A stretch of DNA of 64,000 nucleotides from Fimenecus sp964527585 (GTDB lineage: Bacteria > Bacillota > Clostridia > Oscillospirales > Acutalibacteraceae): positions 21,530 through 85,529 of the forward strand of contig CAZGPE010000006.1 in assembly GCA_964527585.1 (NCBI GenBank), given 5' to 3'. Under the pieces are notes generated by a model that searched no databases, was not told the DNA's origin, and was given only the letters and a program-made list of their open reading frames with translations. Below, piece after piece: positions 18,770-25,959 of this stretch (position 1 is the first letter of the stretch; every line of letters starts with the position of its first letter). A program made the position numbers and the translations under genes.

Positions 18770-18999
18770 AAATAAAAAACGCCTCATACGATGTATGAGA
18801 CGAAAAAATCCGTGGTACCACTCAAATTGCCAAAAACGGCCACTTAATATTTATAACGCAATAACCCGTCCCTGCTTAAATATCGGCAGAGCCACTCCGA
18901 AGCGACGGCGAAACACACTTTGTATTGCCTTGCACCGAACGGCAACTCTCTGAAAACAGTGAATGTATTTCTTAACTTCTTCTCAGTGTTTTATAATTT
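18770..18999 (-). promoter_or_regulatory. T-box riboswitch (valine) in the valS leader
   Basis: On the minus strand the leader contains the T-box core TGAGTGGTACCACGG (about 18825-18811) that binds the uncharged tRNA 3' end, followed by a 10-bp terminator stem (18780-18789 with 18793-18802) and a T run. The Stem I elements AGAGAG and GGTGCAAGGC are recognisable, and the specifier GTC (18906-18904), just before GCTTCGGAG, is a valine codon. Uncharged tRNA-Val should therefore favour read-through into valS. Confidence 0.93.
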
Positions 19000-19005
19000 A
19001 GAGAT

Positions 19006-19034
19006 ATTTTAACATTTTATCGGCAGTGTGTCAA
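19006..19034 (-). promoter_or_regulatory. SigA-type promoter of the valS T-box leader
   Basis: On the minus strand TTGACA (19034-19029), a 17-bp spacer and TAAAAT (19011-19006), placing the transcript start near 18999. Confidence 0.82.
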
Positions 19035-19042
19035 TCAAATAA

Positions 19043-19516
19043 TCATTCAATTTCAAGCAAATCAACATACTCGCTTAAAAACATTCTTATATCTGTACCT
19101 TCTTTGCTGTTTCCGTTTATATAAATTTTTACACCCTGATATGTATAGTTTTTTATATCGTCAAGATTATGCGTATCAAACGAAAAAGTAAATTCGGCTG
19201 TATTATTACGGGAAACCGAGATAACTCCGGTTTCAACGGCATTATCGGGAATATAATTACCTGTTGAACCGTTTACAAGTTTGAATTTATATGTATTAAA
19301 ATCGTAAAACCAAGTATCTGCCGTAGCATCTACTGTTACATGATAATAACCGCTTTGATCTTCATATTCCTGCGCCGCTATTTTCGTTACCTGAAAATCA
19401 ATTTTGTGCCAACGGTTCTTTATAATGTTTGCACCGAGAAAAACAAGACCGATTATTATGGCAACGGCAGATATTTCAAAAAAAGCAACTACCGCCTTAC
19501 GCTGTTTTTTATTCAT
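19043..19516 (-). CDS. Membrane-anchored protein of unknown function
   Basis: Not recognised. The 157-residue product has a basic start, one membrane segment at about residues 8-31 and an extracytoplasmic remainder rich in aromatic and polar residues that looks beta-rich (TADTWFYDFNTYKFKLVNGS), reminiscent of small immunoglobulin-like or DUF4352-like domains. I prefer ATG 19516, six bases after GAGGTG; a GTG at 19522 overlaps the comFC stop. It is the last gene of the recD2-comFC transcription unit. Confidence 0.65.
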   Translation of the reverse strand: MNKKQRKAVVAFFEISAVAIIIGLVFLGANIIKNRWHKIDFQVTKIAAQEYEDQSGYYHVTVDATADTWFYDFNTYKFKLVNGSTGNYIPDNAVETGVISVSRNNTAEFTFSFDTHNLDDIKNYTYQGVKIYINGNSKEGTDIRMFLSEYVDLLEIE

Positions 19517-19518
19517 TT

Positions 19519-20265
19519 TCACACCTCACGATGTATTTTATCAACATTGTCTTCAACTGTCAACTTATTCTTATACGAAACGGCGAATGTCAAACATTTA
19601 ACACTTTGTGCGTTTGAGAGCAAAAGCATTTTGGCACATTCATCAAGAGATGCGCCTGTTGTTTTAACATCATCTACGAGTAATATTCTTTTGTTCTCGA
19701 CATTTACCGCTTTTTTAACATCGTAAATTCCGAAAACATTTCCTTTTCTGAACGCTCCGGGAACCGAATGCTGTGCCGGTGTATCGTAAATACATTCAAG
19801 TGCATCGCAAACGGGAATCGAAGATAAAGACGAAAGTTCTTTCGCAATTTCGCAAGCCTGATTAAACTCACGCTTTCTCGATTTGCTTTTCGAAAAAGGA
19901 ACATAACATATACAGTCGAATTCATCCGCTATATACTCTCTTAATAAAACCTCATACATATCTTCCGCCATTACTTTGCATAAAAACTTTTTCTCGTGGA
20001 ATTTCATTCTCGATACAGTCTTTTTTATCGCATCTTTGTAATAAAAAGCACCGACGGATTCTTTGTAAAAATGTTTTCTCCCCTTACAGTCGCAATCATT
20101 TTTGCTTCTTGCACACAGTTTGCAAACAGGCGGTTCGATTCTCGGCAGAGAGTCTTTACAGTTTCGGCAAACCGTTTCATTATACCGTATAACCTCACCG
20201 CAATATTTACATCTTTTCGGGAAGAAAGAACTGATAACAAACTCTTTCAATTCACCTATGTCCAT
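19519..20265 (-). CDS. comFC: ComFC-like phosphoribosyltransferase family protein
   Basis: ComF family protein, linked to DNA uptake and natural transformation in Gram-positive bacteria. Two zinc-type clusters lie at the N-terminus (CKYCGEVIRY...CRNC and CKLCARSKNDCDCKG), and the PRPP-binding loop is LLVDDVKTTGASLDE near residue 198. At 248 aa it is a normal ComFC. It overlaps recD2 by 14 bp. No comFA is adjacent in this window. Confidence 0.9.
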   Translation of the reverse strand: MDIGELKEFVISSFFPKRCKYCGEVIRYNETVCRNCKDSLPRIEPPVCKLCARSKNDCDCKGRKHFYKESVGAFYYKDAIKKTVSRMKFHEKKFLCKVMAEDMYEVLLREYIADEFDCICYVPFSKSKSRKREFNQACEIAKELSSLSSIPVCDALECIYDTPAQHSVPGAFRKGNVFGIYDVKKAVNVENKRILLVDDVKTTGASLDECAKMLLLSNAQSVKCLTFAVSYKNKLTVEDNVDKIHREV

Positions 20266-22474
20266 CGTCGTTCTCCAAAAGCATTGATTTAAGTGCGGAA
20301 TAGCGCCTTGTTATTTTATTGTTAAGCGCCATTTCTTTCATCTCTTCACTACTGCCGACAATTATCAAGCGCTCCTTCGCTCTTGTAACCGCAGTATAGA
20401 GCAAATTTCTGTATTTCAGCTGAGAAATCACCGATATAATCGGTAAAATAACCGCTTTGAATTCGCTGCCCTGACTTTTATGCACCGTAATTGCATAAGC
20501 AAGTTCCAACTCAATAAGCTGTTCTTTCATATAAGTTGCTCGGCGCTCATCGTCAAAGCACACAACCGCACATTCGTTTTTCAAATCAATCCGTTCTATT
20601 ATTCCTATGTCTCCGTTGAATATTCCCTCACCGGAATCTTTGCCTTTTTCCCAGACGATATTATAGTTGTTTTTAATCTGCATAACTTTATCGCCCTCAC
20701 GGAAGGTTCTGAACCCTACCGTAAGTTGATTTTTTGTTTTCTCCGGCGGATTTACAAGTTCTTGCAGCATTTTATTCAAATTAACAGTTCCCGCTTCACC
20801 TTTTTTCGAAGGGCATATAACCTGAATATCCGTAAAAGGAGAATATCCGTAAGCGGCGGGAAGCCTTGCGGAATAAAGCTGTGCAACCGTTTTGGCGGTA
20901 TCGTAAGCATTTTTCCGTTCCATTACGAAAAAGTCGCTATCCTTTTTATCGGTAATAAGATTTTCCGAATTGACAATTCTATGTGCATTCGTAACAATCA
21001 AACTGTCAAGAGACTGTCTGAACACTTCTTTAAGTTCTACAACAGGCAAAAGTTTTGAATTTATCAAATCGGAAAGCACATTACCCGCTCCGACTGCCGG
21101 AAGTTGATCGTAATCCCCGACCATAACAAAACGGCATCCGAACGGCAATGCGGAAATAAGACTTGCAAATATATTTATATCTACCATCGAAAGTTCGTCA
21201 ACAATAAGGACTTCACAATCAAGCGGATTTCTCATATTGCGCTGAAAAACCGGTCTGTCGTATTCATCCCATTCAACTTCAAGCAATCTGTGAATTGTTT
21301 TTGCTTCTTTCCCGGTTAATTCACTCATTCTTTTTGCTGCTCTTCCCGTCGGTGCGGCAAGAGCGATTTCAAGACCTTCGTTTTCAAAAACTTTTATTAT
21401 TCCTTTAAGCGTTGTCGTTTTTCCCGTTCCGGGTCCGCCGGTTAAAATCAACATTCCTTTATTGATTGCGGTTTGAATCGCTTCTTTTTGTTTTTCGGCA
21501 TACTGAATTTTCAGCATAACTTCAACGGCTTCGATTTCTTTATATAAAGTTTTTCTTTCGGGAGGCGGAAACTTAAGCAAAACTTTAATTCTGTCGCTTA
21601 TCAATTTTTCATCAATATATGCGGATGTTAAAAAAACAAATTCTTTTGCGTCTATAATTTTTGATATAAGTTTGTTTTCCGAAATAAGTTCATCAATTAA
21701 AATATCAACCGTATCCTTGTTTACGGACAAGTATTCAGAAGCAATTCGAATAACCTTATCTCTCGGCAGACAAGTATGCCCGTCAGCATAAAGATTGTGT
21801 GTGATAATATGTAATATTCCCGCTTTAATTCTTAGATTAGGCTCAGTTTTATTCGGTAAATTTTCCGCAATTGTTTCCGCACGCTCAAAGCCGATTCCGG
21901 TTCCCGAAAAACACAAATCAAAAGGATTTTCAAGAACTTTTTCAACTGCTTTCGCTCCGAAAACACGGTATGCTTTTATACACTCATTCGGAGTCATTCC
22001 GTATGTTTCAAGATTCATCATAATATTTCTTACGGCAAACTGTCTTTTGAAATCTTCAGACATCATTTTGGCTTTTTCCAAAGATATGCCTTTTATTTGC
22101 GCAAGGCTCTCCGGCTCATTTTCAAGCACTTCAAACGAGCGTTCCGCAAAAGCGGTTATTATTTTTTCAGCCGTTGCGGGACCTATTCCTTTAACGGCAC
22201 CGGCGCAAAGATAATTATAAAGTTGTTCGGTATTCGCAGGCATATTTCTTTCGTAACTTTCAACCTTAAACTGTCTGCCGAAAGTAGAGTGAAAAGTCCA
22301 ATTGCCGCAACATTTAACATTTTCACCGATTGAAATATCCGAAAAAACACCAACGGCCGTAATGAGTTCATCATCACAGCCTACTTCAAGCACGGTATAT
22401 CCGTTTTGTTCATTTCTGAATTTAATATCCTCAACGGTACCGCTGATTATTTCATTTTCCTGATTACCGTTCAT
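20252..22474 (-). CDS. recD2: RecD2-type DNA helicase
   Basis: ATP-dependent 5'-3' SF1B helicase involved in DNA repair in bacteria lacking RecBC. The 740-residue chain has the N-terminal OB-like and helix-hairpin-helix region (IKGISLEKAKMM, AVKGIGPATAEKI), Walker A GGPGTGKTTT, Walker B IVDELSMVD, and the C-terminal helicase motif VHKSQGSEF. GAGGATC precedes ATG at 22474. It overlaps an upstream small membrane protein gene by 11 bp and comFC downstream by 14 bp, making a tight operon. Confidence 0.95.
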   Translation of the reverse strand: MNGNQENEIISGTVEDIKFRNEQNGYTVLEVGCDDELITAVGVFSDISIGENVKCCGNWTFHSTFGRQFKVESYERNMPANTEQLYNYLCAGAVKGIGPATAEKIITAFAERSFEVLENEPESLAQIKGISLEKAKMMSEDFKRQFAVRNIMMNLETYGMTPNECIKAYRVFGAKAVEKVLENPFDLCFSGTGIGFERAETIAENLPNKTEPNLRIKAGILHIITHNLYADGHTCLPRDKVIRIASEYLSVNKDTVDILIDELISENKLISKIIDAKEFVFLTSAYIDEKLISDRIKVLLKFPPPERKTLYKEIEAVEVMLKIQYAEKQKEAIQTAINKGMLILTGGPGTGKTTTLKGIIKVFENEGLEIALAAPTGRAAKRMSELTGKEAKTIHRLLEVEWDEYDRPVFQRNMRNPLDCEVLIVDELSMVDINIFASLISALPFGCRFVMVGDYDQLPAVGAGNVLSDLINSKLLPVVELKEVFRQSLDSLIVTNAHRIVNSENLITDKKDSDFFVMERKNAYDTAKTVAQLYSARLPAAYGYSPFTDIQVICPSKKGEAGTVNLNKMLQELVNPPEKTKNQLTVGFRTFREGDKVMQIKNNYNIVWEKGKDSGEGIFNGDIGIIERIDLKNECAVVCFDDERRATYMKEQLIELELAYAITVHKSQGSEFKAVILPIISVISQLKYRNLLYTAVTRAKERLIIVGSSEEMKEMALNNKITRRYSALKSMLLENDDGHR

Positions 22475-22805
22475 TAAAAAGATCCTCTAATTCATTTGAG
22501 GTAATAAGATAAATCCCGTTTGTCTGCCGACAAACATTCAAGCACGACAGTCTTTGAGATTCATCCATTCCCGTATCTACAACAACAACCTTGCCGTAAT
22601 TTTCATCGCCGATGAGATTAAGTTTGGTTCTTGCCGAATATGCGGCCTGTGTTATGTTTTCGTTACACAAATCCGATGGAATCAATATGTAGTAATCATA
22701 CCTTCCTTTCGGCATAAGCAATCGGAACATTATCCCGTAAGAAACGGCAAGCACACCCAAAAGTACCAATCCGACAAATATACAGGCAAAAACAGTTTCC
22801 AACAT
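22464..22805 (-). CDS. Small membrane-anchored protein of unknown function
   Basis: Not recognised. About 113 residues with an N-terminal membrane segment (residues 4-26) and a cytoplasmic domain that reads like part of a Rossmann-type fold (YDYYILIPSD, YGKVVVVDTGMDE). ATG at 22805 is preferred because GGGGTGAT lies just upstream; GTG 22814 would add three residues. It begins the operon with recD2 and comFC and starts about 40 bp after the rnpB RNA end. Confidence 0.7.
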   Translation of the reverse strand: MLETVFACIFVGLVLLGVLAVSYGIMFRLLMPKGRYDYYILIPSDLCNENITQAAYSARTKLNLIGDENYGKVVVVDTGMDESQRLSCLNVCRQTNGIYLITSNELEDLFNER

Positions 22806-22845
22806 TAAAATCACCCCATAACATTGTATGAGGCGAAAATAATAG

Positions 22846-23183
22846 TGTGAGTAAACCTATAAGCCGAGTTCTGTCATTGAAAGCAATTATCTGTCTAGAC
22901 GCACCGTTACCGATACGCTCAAGCCATCCTTTGAAGTATCTGCCCAGCTGACAACTTCGCTCGATGTTGCATCGGGTAGGGTTTACTTAGCAATATTGTT
23001 ACCAATATTCTGGTGAGCTCTTACCTCGCCTTTCCATCCTTACCGTAATAAATACGGCGGTATATCTCTATGCACTTTCCCGAAGGTCGCCCTTGGCGGC
23101 CGTTAGCCGTTACCCTGCTGTGTGATGCTCGGACTTTCCTCACAGACAATAAAGCGTCTGCGCAATTGCTCAGTCTACTCACA
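22846..23183 (-). ncRNA. rnpB: RNase P RNA
   Basis: Catalytic RNA that matures tRNA 5' ends. The minus strand shows the conserved elements GAGGAAAGTCC near the 5' end, CAGGGTAACGGCTAA, AAGGGCGACC, the central GTAAGAGCTCACC, GTAAACCC and the 3' ACAGAACTCGGCTTA. It is transcribed from its own SigA promoter overlapping the stop of the deacetylase gene. The ends are approximate. Confidence 0.95.
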
Positions 23184-23189
23184 TAATAT

Positions 23190-23218
23190 ATTTTATAATA
23201 AATTTCATTTAATGTCAA
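23190..23218 (-). promoter_or_regulatory. SigA-type promoter of rnpB
   Basis: On the minus strand TTGACA (23218-23213), a 17-bp spacer and TAAAAT (23195-23190). Its -35 box overlaps the last codons of the upstream deacetylase gene. Confidence 0.85.
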
Positions 23219-24183
23219 TTGCCGTAATCTCTTAACGATTTGAAAACATATCCGTTTTCCGTTGCGTAATCAATTATTCTTCCGAGTGCTTCCGCATTAT
23301 CCGGAGAGACAGCGTGTAAGAGTATAACCGCTCCGGGATGAAGTCTCTGCGTTACGGTGTTAAATGCATAATCCGCACCCTTTTGATTATTCAAATCCCA
23401 GTCATTATATGCAAGAGACCAAAACACGCTTTTATATCCTACTGACGATACCAAATCAAGTGCATTTTCCGAATATTCCCCCATCGGAAATCTGAAGTAC
23501 GGTTCGGAATATCCGAAATTAGTTCTCAAATAATCATCCATTTCCTGAATTTCAAGCGCCATTTGTGTTCTTGTTATTGTCGGAAAAGACGGATGTGTTA
23601 CCGAATGATTGCCGAGAATATGGCCTTCGTTTATCATCCTTGCCGCAATTTCCGGATTTTGTTTAACCTGAGGTAAAGTGCAGAAAAAAGCCGCATTTAC
23701 ATTCTTTTCCTTGAGTGTATCGAGAATTTTTTCCGTATATCCGTTTTCGTATCCGCAGTCAAATGTAAGATAAAGCACTTTTTCTTGCGAAAGCGTGTCA
23801 AGACACAAAGCATTAAATCCGCCTTCATCAAAGAACTTTTGATTGTTTACCGAAACCGCATTTGCCTGACCGTCTTTCGCCACACCGAACCCATATCCTT
23901 TTTTCTCGGTTGAAAGTCCCCGTGTGTTTTCCGGATCGCTTATCTTAAATTCAACACAAGCAAGTCTTTCAAGTCCGGTATATGTCTTTCCGTCTTCGAG
24001 AACGGCATTTCCCGTTCCGGCAGGCAGAATATCCGAGCGTATTCCCGTTTCTTCAATGGGTTGAGTTGTTAAAAACTCATTCTTTGACCCTTCCGATTCG
24101 TATGTCTTTTCGCTTTTAGAACATGAACAGACACAAACCGTTAACAAAAAAGTTAAGATTATAACAAATGTTCTTTTAATCAT
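23215..24183 (-). CDS. Polysaccharide deacetylase lipoprotein (PdaA-like)
   Basis: Probably removes acetyl groups from peptidoglycan muramic acid outside the membrane, as PdaA does for spore cortex delta-lactam formation. The signal peptide ends in CVCSCSKSE, a lipobox-like sequence. The NodB domain shows motif 1 as LTFDCGYENGYT and motif 2 as HSVTHPSFP, and the PdaA-like sequence WSLAYNDWD follows. I start it at ATG 24183 (322 aa), preceded by AGGTGAT; a longer frame to 24222 runs into a hairpin. If the organism sporulates, this would be a sporulation gene; no other sporulation gene is in the window. Confidence 0.88.
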   Translation of the reverse strand: MIKRTFVIILTFLLTVCVCSCSKSEKTYESEGSKNEFLTTQPIEETGIRSDILPAGTGNAVLEDGKTYTGLERLACVEFKISDPENTRGLSTEKKGYGFGVAKDGQANAVSVNNQKFFDEGGFNALCLDTLSQEKVLYLTFDCGYENGYTEKILDTLKEKNVNAAFFCTLPQVKQNPEIAARMINEGHILGNHSVTHPSFPTITRTQMALEIQEMDDYLRTNFGYSEPYFRFPMGEYSENALDLVSSVGYKSVFWSLAYNDWDLNNQKGADYAFNTVTQRLHPGAVILLHAVSPDNAEALGRIIDYATENGYVFKSLRDYGN

Positions 24184-24203
24184 TGTATCACCTAAAGGAA
24201 ATT

Positions 24204-24227
24204 GTCCGTCGCCGTCAGGCAACGGAC
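24204..24227 (-). terminator. Hairpin between the 62-aa gene and the deacetylase gene
   Basis: GTCCGT (24204-24209) pairs with ACGGAC (24222-24227). On the minus strand only a short AATTT follows, so it may attenuate rather than stop transcription. Confidence 0.4.
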
Positions 24228-24238
24228 TTTTCTTGATT

Positions 24239-24427
24239 TTACATCATACTTTGCATATTATCAACTATATTCGAAAAAGTATTCATAGCCTTTTTAGCCG
24301 TCTTTTTCATATTTTTTGCGGTGCTGTCATTCATAACCGAACCTATCATCGCCGCCGCTGCACCGATAGCAAGACTTGCACCTACGGTTTTCATTGTTTT
24401 TTCGGTTTGTTTCTTCACTTTTTTCAC
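24239..24427 (-). CDS. Small Ala/Met/Lys-rich protein of unknown function
   Basis: Not recognised. A 62-residue basic protein with a short hydrophobic alanine-rich segment (VGASLAIGAAAAMIGSVM) flanked by lysine-rich amphipathic helices. The start is GTG at 24427 or a second GTG nine bases in; AAGGGG sits just upstream. It lies between the deacetylase gene and the divergent trmL. It is probably real given its ribosome binding site and even codon use, but evidence is thin. Confidence 0.5.
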   Translation of the reverse strand: MKKVKKQTEKTMKTVGASLAIGAAAAMIGSVMNDSTAKNMKKTAKKAMNTFSNIVDNMQSMM

Positions 24428-24543
24428 CCCTTGTTTTTTATTGTAATAATATTCTTTGCTTTAAGAAAAAAATAATTATTGTATAGTTCTTTTATTTTTT
24501 GAAAAATATGTTAAAATAATAAAAAACAAACAGGAGAAAACTA

Positions 24544-25056
24544 ATGGCAATCAATATAGTTATGGTAGAACCGGAAATACCTCAAAACACGGGAAATGTC
24601 GCAAGGACTTGCGCTTTAACGGGTGCACGGCTTCATCTTGTAGGCCCGATGGGATTCAAAATAGATGACAGAAAACTTAAAAGAGCAGGACTTGACTATT
24701 GGTATCTGCTTGATATTACATATTACGAAAATCTTGATGAGTTTTTTGAAAAAAACGGTGAACACTCGGATAATTTTTATTTCTTTACAACCAAAGGAAG
24801 ACATATTTATTCAGATGTTAATTATCCCGATGACTGCTGGCTTTTCTTCGGAAAAGAAACTAAAGGCCTGCCGGAAACACTTCTTTATAACCATGAAGAA
24901 AACTGTGTGCGTATGCCGATGCTTAATCATGAACGGGCAAGAAGCCTTAATCTTTCCAACACGGTAGCAATCGCAACATACGAAGTATTGCGCCAATGGA
25001 ATTTTCCGGATCTTTTATGCGAAGGGAAACTTCACGAACTTAATTGGGACGAATAA
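24544..25056 (+). CDS. trmL: tRNA (cytidine(34)-2'-O)-methyltransferase TrmL
   Basis: SPOUT methyltransferase that modifies the wobble base of tRNA-Leu isoacceptors. The 170-residue length and the motifs VMVEPEIPQNTGNVARTCA near the N-terminus, LFFGKETKGLPE and the C-terminal knot RMPMLNHERARSLNLSNTVA identify it. CAGGAG precedes the ATG at 24544. It is a single-gene unit ending in a strong terminator. A tRNA-Leu(CAG) gene is at 53.0 kb. Confidence 0.94.
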   Translation: MAINIVMVEPEIPQNTGNVARTCALTGARLHLVGPMGFKIDDRKLKRAGLDYWYLLDITYYENLDEFFEKNGEHSDNFYFFTTKGRHIYSDVNYPDDCWLFFGKETKGLPETLLYNHEENCVRMPMLNHERARSLNLSNTVAIATYEVLRQWNFPDLLCEGKLHELNWDE

Positions 25057-25059
25057 CGC

Positions 25060-25096
25060 AAAAAGGAAAAGAGTTATTAACTCTTTTCCTTTTTTT
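25060..25096. terminator. Bidirectional terminator between trmL and the phosphatase-acetyltransferase gene
   Basis: A perfect stem of about 16 bp (AAAAAGGAAAAGAGTT with AACTCTTTTCCTTTTT) with a 4-nt loop, A-rich on one side and T-rich on the other, so it can act for both convergent genes. Confidence 0.92.
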
Positions 25097-25958
25097 AATC
25101 TTTTAGATATTTTGTTAAAAGCAACGCATCCTCTTTCGGAGAAGAATAAAAGTTTTTTCTCACACCGACTTGAGAAAATCCGAATTTTTTGTAAAGAGAA
25201 ATAGCATTTTGATTCGAAGCACGAACTTCAAGAGTAATAAATTCGGCGTTTTCCGACCTGCTTACCGTTTCAAGACGGTTAAGCAAAGCGGTTGCAACGC
25301 CTTTTTTTCTGAATTTTTCTTTTACCGCTATATTTGTTATCGAAACCTCACCGACAATATTAAACGAACCTATATATCCCACAATCTCATCTTTGATTTT
25401 CGCTTTGAAAAATTTTGCATTCGGATTATACAGTTCTTCTTTAAGAGAATTTTCGCTCCATGGCAATGAAAAGCACTCATTTTCAATATCGGCTATCTGT
25501 TTTATATCGTTCTCGGTCATCTCGGAAATTTGAATTTCATTTGCAATAACAAATTCAATTATGCCGTCAAAACATCCGACAATTTTTTTCGCCGTTTCTC
25601 TGTAAACCTCAATTCCCCGCATATACGGATCGGGGATGTTAAGTGAAATCGCCTTTGCCTGTGCATATAACTTTTTTATCGCTTGCAAATGAGAGTCGGT
25701 CATACATACAAAATAATTCTCATCCGTTAAATCGTATACACTCAGAGTTCTTGAACGGTGGGAAGAAATATCCGCACCCAATTCTTTTGCGGCAATAATC
25801 GCATTTTCGTTCGGACAATCACCCGTAAAGCATCCTAATCCTGCCGAAGATACTTCAATACCGTTAATTTTACGCTCTTGAAGATACTTTTCAAACAGAC
25901 CTTGCGCCATAGGACTTCTACAAGTGTTTCCGGTACATATAAATACTACTTTTTTCAT
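25095..25958 (-). CDS. Low-molecular-weight protein phosphatase fused to RimI-like acetyltransferase
   Basis: Two enzymes in one 287-residue chain. Residues 1-140 are a low-molecular-weight protein phosphatase: P-loop CTGNTCRS with Cys8 and Arg14, and the general acid Asp110 in IPDPY. The Thr after Asn in CTGNTCR is the feature that marks protein-arginine phosphatases of the YwlE type, so phospho-arginine may be the substrate. Residues 142-287 are a GNAT domain with the acetyl-CoA motif KEKFRKKGVATALL and RASNQNAISLYKKFGF, typical of RimI, which acetylates N-terminal alanine of ribosomal proteins. The start is ATG 25958, one base after the polA stop; an upstream in-frame codon at 26000 lies within polA. 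Confidence 0.88.
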   Translation of the reverse strand: MKKVVFICTGNTCRSPMAQGLFEKYLQERKINGIEVSSAGLGCFTGDCPNENAIIAAKELGADISSHRSRTLSVYDLTDENYFVCMTDSHLQAIKKLYAQAKAISLNIPDPYMRGIEVYRETAKKIVGCFDGIIEFVIANEIQISEMTENDIKQIADIENECFSLPWSENSLKEELYNPNAKFFKAKIKDEIVGYIGSFNIVGEVSITNIAVKEKFRKKGVATALLNRLETVSRSENAEFITLEVRASNQNAISLYKKFGFSQVGVRKNFYSSPKEDALLLTKYLKD

Positions 25959-25959
25959 T

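Noticed and set aside
18756..18821. N-terminal extension of valS to GTG 18821
   Set aside because: These codons are the T-box core and terminator; AAGGAGG points to ATG 18755.
23021..23218. Minus-strand open frame of 65 codons
   Set aside because: It lies within RNase P RNA.
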